DNA of 64,000 nucleotides from Beroe forskalii (taxonomy: Eukaryota; Ctenophora; Nuda; Beroida; Beroidae), in assembly GCA_011033025.1 (NCBI GenBank), contig WFMF01000016.1:310001-374000 (forward strand), written 5' to 3'. A program made the translations under genes and the position numbers. Within the stretch, counting starts at the first letter, position 1; each line of letters opens with the position of its first letter. Below the pieces are notes generated by a model that did no database searches, was not told the DNA's origin, and saw only the letters and a list, made by a program, of their open reading frames with translations. Below are positions 23,501 to 35,567 of this stretch, in pieces.

Positions 23501-26500
23501 CAAATAAAGTTGCGTTTCAGAGTGTAGTCTAATTTCAAATCAAAAAATGTTCATATTTACAGATCTGAGGAAGAGATCCATGAAACCCATTGCTCAGTCC
23601 CATGTATATACAGGATACCATGCTCAAAACCATAACCAGTAACTGGAAAAATGTGGTTTGCAAACAGGTAGAATCTGGGTTGCAAACAATATGCAGAAAA
23701 CTGAATGGGGTTGCATTGTAGGCTGTAAAAGGAGCCCAGTTTGGGCCCTCCTCTTCTGGTCATCAAACAACTCTACCTCAGAGCTTGTAAAGAGAGGCTC
23801 TGTTGGTACAGGCGGTGCTTCTTGGACTTGTGCTTCAACCTCTTCAACGGGTTTTTTGGGCTTAGTGACGGGTGTCTTGGGTTTCACAGGAGTCTTGGCT
23901 TTCACTGGTGATGGAGGTTTCACTGGTGATGGAGGTTTGACAGGAGAAGGCGCTTTGACAGGAGACTTCGGCTTCACTGGTGACTTCGGTTTAGCTTCAG
24001 GTGTATCAGGTTTTGCAGGTGTTTTGGGCTTCACTTCTGTAGCTTGAGGCTGTCCCTATCTCGGTGATAAGAGCTTAAATGAGGGCATTATATTCACCAC
24101 TATCGATATAAGGCAAACATTGTTTATTAAAAGATTAAATGATTTAATGTAATCATTCCAACAATCTCATGGTCATCAACCAATTACCTACTGTATTATA
24201 GCATTCTTCTATTGTTCGATTACTAACTGTCAAAAGATTTTGACAGTATTCACAGAGAGTCTACTCTCTACAGTCAACCTAAATCGAAACTCATGACAAA
24301 TTAGAGGTAGCAGTTTAAGTTACAAAATAAATTTAATGTAAGAGTGTAAGGTCAAAGAGCAACACGAACTTTGAACTTTTGAAGGAATTTTACATGAGAT
24401 TTTGAAATTATATTTCTAAATATTTCACTAATTCTATCATCTATCATACTGTACAACAGATTTACGCATTCGTTCTAATGCTTCATCAAACCTGATTCAG
24501 AGTTATTTCCAACCTACCAAGCTTCATATAAAATGATTGGGACATAACTGATAGCAGGGAAAATATAATTCTCAGTAACGCATTATATTCTAAATTTACA
24601 TTAGGTACTTATGACAAGAAACTATATGCAATCTAGCAATGCATGCACCAAGCACTACCTCAGCCTCAACAAGAGATGTTCCTGATTTGGTAAGTATGGT
24701 GTCAGGTTGGGAAACTGGTGTAACAGATTTAGCGAGAGGAGTGCCAGCAGACTGAGGAACAGGGAAGCCAGCTTCAGCCAGAAGACTGTCAGTTTGGGTG
24801 CCAGATTCAGCCAAAAGACTGTCAGTTTGAGGAACAGGGAAGCCAGCTTCAGCCAGAAGACTGTCAGTTTGGGTGCCAGATTCAGCCAAAAGACTGTCAG
24901 TTTGAGGAACAGGGGTGCCAGATCCAGCCAAAAGACTGTCAGTTTGAGTGCAAGATTCAGCCAAAAGACTGTCAGTTTCTGGAACAGGGGTGCCAGATCC
25001 GGCCGAAAGACTGTCAGTTTGGGTGCTGGATTCAGCAAGTAGAGTGCCAGATACAGTAAGTGGAATGCCAGGTTGTGGAATCGGTGAGCCCGATTTAGCA
25101 AGTAGGGTACCAGATTGAGGAACAGGGCTGCCAGATTTTGCCTGAGGGCTGTCAGTTTGAGGAAGAAGGGTACCAGATTCAGTAAGTGGACTGCCAGGTT
25201 GAAAAACTGGTGCGCCAGAGCTGGATGCCTCCAAGTTATCAGTTGTAGTGTTAGCTTGAGAAACTGTGGTGTCAGATTTATCAAGAGGAGTGCCAGGTTG
25301 AGAAACTGGTGTTCCAGGTTGAGACAGTGGGGTGGTACTTTTAGATAGAAGAGTGCCTGATCTTGTGAGTGGAGACCATGGTTGAGAAGGTGGTGTCCCA
25401 GATTTAGGCATATTTGGTGGCATCTCAGTATTGGTTATTTCACTAACTGACCCTGATTTAGTTGCTGGTTCCACTATTTCGGTGACTTGTGCTCCATCTT
25501 GGTCGATTGATTGTGTTTCAGATTTTGCTGTGACTTTTGATGATCTTTCATTTGGTCTCCCAACTTTTCCAACGAGTTTTCCAGATTTCCTAAGGAGCTT
25601 TCCAGATTTTGTCTTATTCAGTGGGCGAGACGACACCTAACTCAGTTTAAATTGGACTCAGATATTTAACTTCATGATAACAATCTTATTTAGAAATTAT
25701 TTGATAAGACTAAAATTTAGTGGAAACTTTTTGCTAATTTGTTACAGTAAAATGTGAGCACCATTCCATGGTATTGACTTACTTGTATTGATATCGAATT
25801 CCAAATTACTAATTAGTTAATGTGAGTTAAAATGTTTTTAAATTCTATGAGTTATTTTTAATCATGATCTTTTTTGGTCACACTGTTAAAAATTTCACAA
25901 CTTGATTCTTCGATTACTTATAAATGAAGTAAAAAAGAGATTAGTTTGTATGTACACTGCACAAAATACTGAAATTTAATTCGCTTATCTATGTATCTAT
26001 GTCTTCTGTTTATTGGATGAAGCAAATAACTATAATTACGATATTTATTGATTACCTAATAACCTATATAAGCACTTAACAAATATAACATAAGCACCCA
26101 TGCTGTATAAACCTTACCTCAGCACTGCTGGCAACTGCCCCCTTAGGAGGTTCTATAAGAGCAGCAGCGGGGGAAGCAGGTGGAGTAGGGGATGCTGAGC
26201 TGTCCACAAATGCCACTTTCTTCACTGCCTGACTCTTGAGGACAAGCTGCTCATTTTCATCCTTGAGTTTCGCTGTCTCTCCCCTCAAGGTTTTCACCTC
26301 TTCTTCCAACACTGATTTTTCTTGTTCTCCTTCTTCTCGAACCAATTTGAGTCTGGCTTCTACCCTCTTAACCTTGCTATGTAAATCACTCACTTCATCG
26401 TCCAGTTGAGTACAACGTTTCGTTAATTTGTCCCTTTCATCTATTATCTGTTACAGAAAAATATATACTAATCAGAAAATTTCAAATTTAATAATCTTGA

Positions 26501-28491
26501 TAAATATCATTAATTTTTTCATATTAAGTTTTCTGATACCTTATCAATCCGAAATTACCTTTTGGTATGACAGTACTAGATGCTGCACTATGTAAGTGCC
26601 TATATTATTTATAGTATAAGCATAGTATAAGCATATGGTCATAGATTCTTATTACAAATTAATAATAACTTAAATAAGTTATACTTGAATAATCAAAGAG
26701 TCTATATGTACCTTTTGGTGATCATCAGGATTTATTGTATTAGTCAAAATATCTGGCTGAGGAGGTGGGGGAGGTGTTTCAGCCTTGATACTGGTCTCAC
26801 TGTCATCATATGAGAATTGTTCATCGAGAACTTTGCTTTCTGCATCTTGAAGCTGCCCTCTTAAAGTGGACATGTTCTGTTCCTGAGCCTTCAGCATCTT
26901 AGCTTGTTTGGCTATAGTGTCTCTCAATTCCTGGAGGACAGAACCACTTTGTCCAGTTTCCAACTCCAACATGTTAGTATAATACCTTCTATACTCCCCA
27001 GCTATCTTCTTACATGCATCTGCAATCTGAGTCTTGTAGCTCCTTCTCACAATTTGTAATCGTTCTTCATAGATCTTTTCTAACTCAGCAAGCCTATATT
27101 ACACAATAGTTTAATTCAAATGGAATCAATAACGGTAAATAGTAATACAAGGTATACTGTAACATAAGTGTGTGCACTGTGCAGATGCATCATTGAAATA
27201 TTAGAGATCAATAATATGGGAATTTTTTACGTAATCCCTAAGTTTATGTTATCCCTTAGTAAATATGAATCACAAGGAACCTCAGATCAAAATGTATTGA
27301 ATGAATTTTTATTGCACAATGCACAGACTGCAGTTGAGATATAGCTATCATGCTATCATATAATATGCCTAGCTGGAATAAACTTCAAACATGTAAGAAT
27401 AAATCTTTACCAACTGCATGATCCCAAAAACATTATATTTTCTATAACTCTATAATATCAAATGAAATATCACTTACCTGTCATTGATGGAGCAATAAAG
27501 ATCCATGGCACGGCCTCCAACTTTAGCATCATAGTCAGCATGTAGCAATTGCTTTGCAAACAATAAATTCCTCTTAACAACAGTGATTTCTTTCAATAAA
27601 TTCTGAAATCAAAGCAATTTAAGTCCATCATCCACTACTTACCTTATCATTTGTAATTTAAGGAGATCAGAAGGTCATTGATTTCATGTCTGGAAAACCC
27701 CAAAAAACGACCTTTGACCACCTGGAGCTCTTAATCCAAGTTTTAAGGTCAATGAGTCAATAAACTAATGCATAAGGGATTGTTCACATATTACATAATC
27801 ACCTAGGGGGAGGGGGTTTCTGAATGATTATGTAACATGTTATTGTAACAAATACAACTACAGACTTACTGTAAAGTTGATAACTTGGGGGAGGAGGGGG
27901 GGGGGGAAATTGGCCAAAAACGGATTACATAATATGTGAAAGATCCCTAACTGAAATAAGAGAAAGAAATTTTAGAGTTAATAAGATTAAGTTGCAATGA
28001 ATCAAGCAATTAAAGTTAATTTTCAAAATCATATCATAAGCCTGTCTGTATTGTAAGGATCTATTGTAGGGATCATTTAGTTTCATATATCGCAAAATGT
28101 TTTCAAAAGCTGAAATTACACTTAATTGTACAAGAAATAAGAAACAAAACAAACAAAAACAAACGTTTCTTTTTGATTCAAATATAGTTAAATAAACATG
28201 GTTATTTAATTCATTTATCTGGCCAATCTGATACTTGTGTGTTACCTGAATAATCTTTATCATTTTATTGAGGTCTGTTATAGAAGTTTCATCAGTCTGG
28301 CAGGCAATATCTTTCAAAAAATAGCCAACATTATTGTTCATGGTAATTGATTCTGCAAACACTTGAAGAAGGCGTGGATCAACTTCCACAAATCCAGGAC
28401 ATGTTTTGAGCTTCTCCATTGTATCAATGCTCACAGTTGCATTTTCTTCAGGTTGGAGGGACTGGGCTTGTTGCTCTTCTTCCCCCATCAT
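20518..28491 (-). CDS. Coiled-coil protein resembling C10orf67 (DUF4709), 10 exons, about 984 aa
   Basis: Exons: 28491-28246, 27602-27478, 27093-26712, 26447-26118, 25636-24659, 24049-23777, 22087-21980, 21667-21560, 21330-21031, 20622-20518 (stop TAA). All junctions are GT-AG; every exon from 4 onward is in phase 0. Exon 1 ends in a GYFLKDIACQTDETSITDL block, and exons 2-3 carry the helical LLHADYDAKVGGRAMDLY and RRSYKTQIADACKKIAGEY segments, which resemble DUF4709 of vertebrate C10orf67, a protein of unknown function. Exon 4 is coiled coil. Exon 5 is a low-complexity Ser/Thr/Gly/Pro exon with a 25-aa tandem repeat. Exon 6 is a PKSPVK-type repeat exon. Exons 7-9 return to coiled coil. The ATG at 28491 follows an acceptor-like TTACTTAG, so a non-coding first exon is likely. 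The last exon is the weakest part of the model. Two MITEs lie in introns. Confidence 0.72.
20909..21063 (-). repeat. Three tandem 60-bp units spanning the exon 9 donor site
   Basis: The unit contains the last codons of exon 9 (RPPTVFTE) and the donor GAG|GTGAGC, then about 30 bp of intron-like sequence. Copies sit exactly 60 bp apart, with donors after 21031, 20971 and 20911. Because 60 is a multiple of three and the units are open, using the second or third donor would add 20 or 40 residues in frame. An in-frame stop follows only after the third donor. Confidence 0.85.
22446..22998. mobile_element. 553-bp foldback MITE with TA target duplication
   Basis: The termini CCTTAGGAGGTGT and its inverse ACACCTCCTAAGG are flanked by TA on both sides (22444-22445, 22999-23000). 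Inside are further inverted pairs: GGTTGTAATTTGGGG with its inverse near 22930, ATTAAGGGGGCAGGGG with its inverse near 22905, and AAAATATTCGATTTTGAATT with its inverse near 22655. It lies in the intron between exons 6 and 7 of the C10orf67-like gene. No coding frame is present. Confidence 0.8.
24740..25045 (-). repeat. Coding minisatellite in exon 5 (75-bp / 25-aa unit)
   Basis: A 75-bp unit encodes TDSLLAESGTQTDSLLAEAG plus about five residues. It is repeated nearly exactly at 24766 and 24841, with more diverged half-units out to about 25045. The unit is itself two related 11-14-aa halves. It keeps the exon open in phase 0, and copy number is likely to vary between alleles. Confidence 0.8.
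27776..27947. mobile_element. 172-bp PIF/Harbinger-like MITE (copy 3, complete)
   Basis: The left end GGGATTGTTCACATATTACA and the right end (complement) GGGATCTTTCACATATTATG form TIRs of about 25 bp. A TAA trinucleotide flanks each end (27773-27775, 27948-27950); 3-bp TWA duplications are characteristic of PIF/Harbinger elements. It lies in intron 1 of the C10orf67-like gene. It is the most complete of three copies in the window. Confidence 0.75.
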
Positions 28492-28497
28492 AAAACC

Positions 28498-29197
28498 TAA
28501 GTAAAATTGTTGGTAAATAGATAAACTATTTCAATATTGTTGTTCTCAAACTTATAAACATTTATGGTATCTAACTTCTTCTTTGTGAAACAAATACAGA
28601 AATATTTTTAGTCAAGCCACAAAACTCTCCGACAGCTATTTGATAGAATCCTTGAAAGAAATGCCATCATTAGAGAGCTAGGCAGATCCAAATAAAGCAT
28701 GAGACACCAAAAATGATATGGTGTAATGAAGCACTGTTACACATGAAACACTGTGGCACAAGGAATTGCAACTGTGTTGTGGGGTTGAATGCATTTGACA
28801 TGGGCCCAATGCTCCCCCAACCACAAGATGTAGTGTTGGTTTCAAAAGCTTCAAGTTCATCAAGGAAATTAAGTTCATCAATGTCTTAATCCAGTATAGG
28901 GGATCTAAAGTTCCATCTGGTTCAGAAAAGATCAAAAGATCAAGTTGACTGTATTTAATTGTAAACATAAATTAGGCTGCAACTCTGAAGAGGAACAATG
29001 CATCTCCATTCTGGACAACTTCACCCTTGCTGGCAAGGTTAAGAATATCTTCTTTGTAGAACACTTTATCAAGTGTAAATTCTAAACAGTGATTGATAAT
29101 CCATTAATTCATATTTGAGACAAAATCTTGAAAGCAATAAACCTCAAATATTTAAATCTGGGGTTGTGTTAAGAAACACACTTGGTATAGACCAACA
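28498..29197. other. 5' flank of the C10orf67-like gene
   Basis: No coding frame with a recognisable motif is present. The acceptor-like TTTTACTTAG just upstream of the ATG at 28491 suggests that a non-coding first exon lies in this stretch. I could not identify its donor. Confidence 0.35.
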
Positions 29198-29515
29198 TTG
29201 GGCACAATAGCTGAAATCAATTTTAAAAGTATAAAGTGTAAAAGTATTAAGTATGAAAGTATAAAGTATAAACTTTTTGCTTTACAGCAACAGGGTTTCA
29301 CAACAAACTCTTCACAAAACTACATCATTCCTAATTTCCCTCAGTACAATTTTGGAAAGTTATGTTATATGTATAGATTGGAGTTGTTGGAGAGTTCTGT
29401 GGCTTGACTACAAAGATGACTGTATTTGTTCTACAAAGAAGATGTACAGATCTTATTTTGATAATTTCATCACTGGAGTTGGGCACCTCCACATCAACTG
29501 CATCCTGTAAAAATA
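29198..29515 (+). pseudogene. LINE 3' fragment with shared tail
   Basis: A 70-codon open stretch (LLESSVA end) is followed by GGAGTTGGGCACCTCC and ACTGCATCCTGTAAAAATAA. The same tail, GGAGTTGGGCACCTCC with ACTGCATCCTGAAAATTAA, ends the LINE fragment of 54005-56170. The coding part is too short to classify alone. Confidence 0.45.
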
Positions 29516-29585
29516 ACTAGGTAGTCAAAGTGGTTATGCACTAATATTTCAACGAGTGGAGCTTTACTAACTTTATTTAACCACT

Positions 29586-29720
29586 GTTGGGGGAATGTCA
29601 CTGTTCCAAATGTCCCTGTCCCAATTTACTCTTTTTGAGTTAGGGACTGTCATTTGAGACATTTGGGACAATTGGGACATTTGGGAAAAATAAAAAAAGT
29701 GGGAAAAATAAGTATTTTCT
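29586..29720. mobile_element. TGGGACAA element, short copy 2
   Basis: The left end GGGGGAATGTCACTGTTCCA and the following CCCAATTTACTCTTTTTGAG match, in inverted sense, the right end of copy 1 (4186-4745). A few TTTGGGACAATTGGGACATT units follow. The right end is lost or truncated. Confidence 0.6.
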
Positions 29721-29811
29721 CCCTGTTTTTATTATTCAAATAATTTCTGGCTATTTCGGCCCAAAATTTATATCCATGCTACTAAATCATGGTAAATTGA
29801 GTGATCTGTTT

Positions 29812-30310
29812 AGGCCAGTGTCATGCCAGTAGTACATGCCAGTATCACACCAGTATCATGTCAATAGTGCACCAGAAGCATGCATTACATTTTGATACAT
29901 TTTGAAGGGTTCAGCAGGGATCGCAGTTGGTATCAGTGTAGTCCACGTACTCCAGCCCCTCGTTCAGTACTCCAGTCGAGTAGGGAGTTGCTGTTTGAGG
30001 GTGTGTAACCTGGAACCGGTGGCTTATCCGGTAGCAGGTCAGTATCATGCCAGTATTAGGCCAATCAAAACTTTAAGCGAGGACACCAGTAACATGCTAG
30101 TATATGATCTGATTCTGGCATGCTACCAGCATCCTGGCTTGGATTAGTTTCGACTGGTGCAATACTGGCATTCTACTTAAATGCTACTGGTGTGCTACTG
30201 ACATGCTACTGGCATGCTACTGGCGTCATAATGGTGCACGTCAAGCATGATAATGGCACGATACTGGTGTGAGGTAGGCCTGATACTGGCGGGGAGCAGG
30301 CGTGATACAG
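29812..30310. repeat. CCAGTATCATG minisatellite with inverted halves
   Basis: The left half repeats GCCAGTATCATGCCAGTA-type words. The right half (from about 30110) repeats the inverse, CATGCTACTGGCATGCTACT. A unique block lies between them (29905-30030). A short array of the inverse word GATACTGGCAT also occurs at 35021-35064 across the LINE. It may be a foldback element. Confidence 0.6.
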
Positions 30311-30319
30311 TGAAACAAA

Positions 30320-31181
30320 GTGAAACAAAGATTAGTGAAACAAAGATTAAAATTTATAGCTGACAACATTTTCTTTTATTAGAATCATATCAACTCAAAT
30401 AATAATAATTATCAATTAATGTCAGTAAATTATAATCAGATAATATGTCGAACATTATTGGTGGTACCATTCAGACAAAAATATCAAGCAGTGTATTAAG
30501 TTGAAGTACACATTAGAAGTTATAATATAAGTCAAGATAATACTGAGGGACTCAGCCTAAGGTTCAGGGTTAGCTGCATGGGGTCAGGGATGGGTCAGAA
30601 GGTATGTTTTAGAGGTTCAAGTTGTATAACAAAGCATTTCATTTGAGATGCTGTTGGGGTGGTGATGTTTTCTTTCAGCATGGTGAATTCAATTTTAGTT
30701 CCAGTTACTTAAGTCCTTATGACTAAACCTTAAGCCTTAATAAATGCGGGGAGTGCCTAAATTATATATTCAAATAATCAGGCAGTCCCAAGTTCACACA
30801 AAACTTTTTGATAGTTTCAACTTTTCTCTCTCAAACAATCACTGCAGCTAAAGGATGCTCTTGCCTTGTCAGCTTAATCACATCCCTGGTTCAGTGATTG
30901 TAATTTTGGGTATCTAAGATTTGAAGAAGGAAAAAAGTGGTATAATGGAAGCAAGAAGTAATTAAGGAAAGTTTGATGCTTTCTGCTTGGTAGTTGCAGG
31001 TTTTAAATATGATGGTTTGGTACCAAGATCAGGCAAGGGCAAGGTGGGCACAAAAATTTAGGGGGTTGGGGTGTAATTTTTGATAGATGAAGGATATGCA
31101 TTTTCTTTAACAGATAACGTTTGCCTTCCTTTTTAACAAGCCTGTGGCTGCTACATTGGCTTACAATTTTGGTAATTCTAC
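30320..31181 (+). repeat. 0.86-kb repeat, plus-strand copy (inverse at 56752-57604)
   Basis: The sequence from GTGAAACAAAGATTAAAATT to GGCTTACAATTTTGGTAATT followed by CTAC is nearly identical, in inverse orientation, to 57604-56752. Homology stops sharply at 31181. The other copy lies directly downstream of a LINE C-terminal coding fragment. This copy is therefore best read as a severely 5'-truncated insertion containing only that LINE's 3' UTR. The GTGAAACAAAG word is tandemly repeated at its start. Confidence 0.75.
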
Positions 31182-31199
31182 AGAGGGAAAAGTTGCATT

Positions 31200-34100
31200 T
31201 GGTACTTAGATATTACATAAGAAAAAGTTGCACTAGGTATTTAAATATTACAAAATTTGTATGTTTAAATACAAGTCAGTAGTTGAAAAGTGGATGCATC
31301 TATGTATATGGAGTAAATTATCCATTAGTATTACTGTATTATTGTGAATATAGATAGACACTTACATGGAAGAGAAGTTTTCCTTACTCCAGTCAGTACT
31401 TATTCCTAAGTTTTGTGTTTCTAAAAGGATGTGTTCTAAGCGGTTTCTAAAGGTTCCTACAGAAATAGTAAGATCTGAGTTTCTTGTGAGACCAGGAATA
31501 ATCAGCATAAGTTTGTTACACTTCTGGAATTTGATAGGTCCGGGGGTCCAAGATTTTTCAATACACGAATTCCATAAATTTATACAGATTGCACAAAGAA
31601 ATTATTCTTTTGAGATGTCAAGTTTGTATTGAGGCACGATTAGTTTTAAGTTATTTCCTCTAGGCATTGTTTAAGATTTTCATATATTGATGATGGTGAT
31701 TGGTATTTTAGTATTTTTAGAACTTCAACCGATGTTCTTAGGGTATATATATTTTGAAGGGTAAGTAACTTATGTTTATTAAATAGAGGCTTGGTGTGCT
31801 CAAGGCTATAGGATTTAAGAGAAGTGTGGTTCTATATGTTCTTGTTCTAGCACAGGTGGTGTAGTACTCAGGGTGATCAAATGAATAAGATTCTCCAAAT
31901 AGGATTCGTAGCATCGCTTCTGTAGATTGAAAAAGTTTTTGCAGCTTAGATGGATAGATGCCTCCCCAGCAGGATAGGCCAGGTAAGGTGTGGTAAGAAT
32001 AATGATTGATAGATTTTAGAAAAGTGAATTAGGGATAAATTTCTTAACACGTTTCACAAGAACAATGGTGGATAAGAGTTTATTTTCAAGGTGCTCTATT
32101 TGACTATCCCAGTTCAATTTTTCATCAATTATTACACCTAAGAATCTTATCTTATCAACTTTCTTGATTTTTTGTTGTATAGATAGTGATAGTTCATGGC
32201 TGGTGCCCAGAACAGCGGGCACAGGCAAGCCTATATGGTTAAATTTGGGTCTAAAATACATATATGCACATTTACTCAAGTTAATATGGAGTTGATTAAT
32301 GGCTTTCATATAGAGCAATAAATAGATACATTAGCTAACATAAGCATCACGTTGAGTGTTTGCAGTAATAAAAACATTATTAGTGTCATCAGCAAAATTA
32401 CAAATTCACCATCATCTGAAGAGTGAACTATATCATTGATATAGAGAAGGAATAATAAAGGGCCAACAGATCCCCTGAGGTACCAAAGAGTATTGGACTG
32501 TTTCTGATTGCATTCCATTAAATTTAGTGATTTGTTTTCAGAAGATAGGTAACTAGTTATTAATTTAAGGCAATTGCCTTGATTCCATAGTTACTAGTTT
32601 ATGGAGTAATTTTTCATGGCATATTGTGTCAAAATGCTTGCTAAGATCAAGAAATATTCCATGCTTCTTTTGCCTTAATTTTATCAGTAACATACTTTAC
32701 AGAGTAATTAATTGCATGAGAGGTTGAGTGGTCTTTTCTGAATCCAAATTGCTTTTCATACAGTATGTTTTTAGCAATAAGAAAACTATAGATTCTTCTA
32801 TAGAGAAGTTTTTCAAATACTTTACTAAAGATTGGCAGTGTTGAGATCGGTCTATAATTTTCAAGTTTTTGTGGACTCTTTTTATAAACTGGGCTAATTA
32901 TGTCTTGAGTATTTCTGGAAAACACCTAGGTAAATACATTAAAGAATTTCTAAGATTGGTGAAGTCATACTTGAGATGGACTTAAGTGCCTTTACTGGTA
33001 TGTCACTAGCTTTATTCGATGAAAAATCCTGGATTATCTCATTTATTTCTTCTGATGAACAGGGATCTAGAATATACTTGATTCGACAGGTTCTTTGAAA
33101 TAGTCTGTATATTTAGGAACAGGTAATAAGGGTATGCCATCATCACATTCATTAAGTTTAGATGCTATAGATGTAAAATACTTATTGAAACCACTAGCAA
33201 TGGCCCTCCTTTCTTCAACTAAAAGACCATCAATGATAAAGGATGGCTTAATTTTACCTTTCTGTTTTCCTCGAATTTCATTGATGATTTTCCACGTTTC
33301 CCTACTATTCCCATTTGTTTTATCAAACTTTTTGACTTATGCATTTTTTTTAGCAGAATTAATTATACTCTTGAGTGATCTACGATATTCCTTGTATTTG
33401 TCATAGAGAAGAGGGTCCCCCTCTCCATTTTTAAGGATTTTAATTGACTGCCTCCAGAGATGATAGAAATAATCTTTCTTGGAAATGGAGGCAATTATTC
33501 CTGATGTTATCCATGGATTGTTAATGCGGTTACGTTTACTTGCTAAAAGGTTTTCATCCATTATAAAACACTTTTCAACAAGCCCATTAATATTATTCAG
33601 TAACTCATTAAAATTGTGTTCATCAAATATAGCACCTACAAAGAAGTTTTTAGATAGCAAGAAATTTGAAAAGGCATTTTCAAATTGCATCATATTACTT
33701 TCATTAAAATCATATTTGGATATGTTTGGCCCATTACATGATTTCCATTCAAAAAGTGTAGTACAGAAGATAGGACAATGATGGCTGGATATGACATCAC
33801 AGACACCACTTTGGGTGACTGAGTCTGTAGAGTTTGTTAGTATATTGTCAATGCATGATGGAGTGCATCCAGGTTTGTGATGGGTAGATATGGATATTAT
33901 GGGAGTAAATCCATTACTAAATAATATGTCTTCAAATTCAGTGTGGGATTTTTTAAGTAAATCTATGTTGAAATCACCGCATAGGTACATTATTCAGAGG
34001 TAGTTTTTGAAGCAGTACATTAAGTTCAGAGATAAATAGATGTTCATCCCCACTTGAGGTCTGTATAGTGCTCCAATAGTGATTGGGCTTAGGTTATTAG

Positions 34101-34719
34101 AATTATTTATAGAAACAAATAATGATTCAAGGTTAGCAGAGCATTGATTAAATGTGTCTAATTCAGTGAATAGGAATGAATCTCTAATATAGATAGCAAG
34201 ACCACTACCCTTGTGTTTACCATTTATTTTCGACTGGTATATAGATTGATAGCCCTTAATATTAAAAAGACTTTTGTTGCATGCATCTAGGTTTGTTTCA
34301 GCAAAAGTTAGGACGGAGAAATTTTCATTTTTAGCCATAAGCTCAGTCACAAATGTATCAAAATTTGATGTTATTCCATCAATGTTATTAAACATAATTG
34401 AGATTTGTTTATTTGAATCAATAACAGCATTATTTAGATCATTGATGCTATGCCTCTTACAGCTATTAAGCAAATTTTCGATTACATGAATTTCACTAAA
34501 GTTTTCAGTGTCAGGTTGGGAATACTTGTCATATCTATATGCTTTGAATGGGTTGTATCTAGGTTCCTGGAGAGAGCTACATTCCCAGCAGCACCATGTC
34601 CTATCAACAAAATTGAAAGAGTATAATTTATTGGCACAGTTAGAATGACATATTTTTTGACAAAAGTTGCATATAGCAAAGGAGTGATGTTTCAAAAGGT
34701 TTTTGAGCAGCCATGGCAT
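31200..34719 (-). pseudogene. Degenerate CR1/Jockey-type LINE ORF2
   Basis: Reading leftward, the fragments run in LINE order. A Cys/His-rich PHD-like stretch (CNFCQKICHSNC...WCCWEC, about 34670-34580) comes first. It is followed by an endonuclease with TFAETNLDA, GSGLAIYIRD and YLCGDFNIDLL (about 33985), then a linker. The reverse transcriptase fingers/palm has ENYRPISTLPIFSKVFEKLL (about 32855) and QFGFRKDHSTSHAI. A GSVGPLLFLLYINDI block (about 32440) and a thumb block follow, then C-terminal remnants to about 31350. Several stops and frame shifts break it (for example near 34000-34050 and 32640). The YADD catalytic box is not intact. This copy is dead. The exact clade is uncertain. Confidence 0.8.
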
Positions 34720-34730
34720 TTTCTATAGAT

Positions 34731-35021
34731 CTAGGGTTGGTATCCATCAGATGTTAGGGGAGGGAAGTGTGATTGATACCTAACCCTATCATCATAATGG
34801 CCACCAACCCTAAAACTAGGTCCAGTTGGACCAATGGGGGCAGTCTCCCTTGGGGGTAAGGGACTTCCCCATGGTGGTCCAGGGAAGGGTGCAGGTGGGT
34901 AGGGAGGGGGTGGGGTTGTGTCAGAGCCACCAACTGGCTGCATCCACATCGGCTGGGATGAGAGTTGGGGGGCTCTGGGCAAAGGTGATGGCTGAGTCCT
35001 ATCACTATTACTACTTGGCAT
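34731..35021 (-). CDS. Proline-rich ORF upstream of the LINE, possibly ORF1 remnant
   Basis: A 96-codon open frame, rich in Pro (PPPPYPPAPFPGPPWGSPLP), stops just before the ATG of the LINE ORF at 34719. It starts within a GATACTGGCAT repeat. Position and strand suggest the C-terminal part of an ORF1-like protein of the same element, but no zinc knuckle or RRM is visible. It may equally be non-coding. Confidence 0.3.
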   Translation of the reverse strand: MPSSNSDRTQPSPLPRAPQLSSQPMWMQPVGGSDTTPPPPYPPAPFPGPPWGSPLPPRETAPIGPTGPSFRVGGHYDDRVRYQSHFPPLTSDGYQP

Positions 35022-35134
35022 GATACTGGCCTGATACTGGCATGATACTGGCCTGATACTGGCCTAGACGGATTGCTCAATTTACCTAAACCATACTACT
35101 AGTCTACTATACTAGTTAAGTTATTCAGCATGTT

Positions 35135-35567
35135 AACATAACATAACATAACATAACATAACATAACATAACATAACATAACATAACATAACATAACATA
35201 ACATAACATAACATAACATAACATAACATAACATAACATAACATAACATAACATAACATAACATAACATAACATAACATAACATAACATAACATAACATA
35301 ACATAACATAACATAACATAACATAACATAACATAACATAACATAACATAACATAACATAACATAACATAACATAACATAACATAACATAACATAACATA
35401 ACATAACATAACATAACATAAACATAACATAACATAACATAACATAACATAACATAACATAACATAACATAACATAACATAACATAACATAACATAACAT
35501 AACATAACATAACATAACATAACATAACATAACATAACATAACATAACATAACATAACATAACATAA
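35135..35567. repeat. (AACAT)n pentanucleotide microsatellite, about 86 units
   Basis: A pure pentamer array of 433 bp is interrupted only by one extra A near 35420, which shifts the phase. On the minus strand the unit (TATGT) contains no stop in any frame, so three overlapping long open frames with a YVMLC period arise. None of these is a gene. Confidence 0.97.

Noticed and set aside
24655..25284. 209-codon minus-strand ORF overlapping exon 5
   Set aside because: It is the alternate frame of the repeat-rich exon, which fits the spliced gene in the other frame with correct splice sites.
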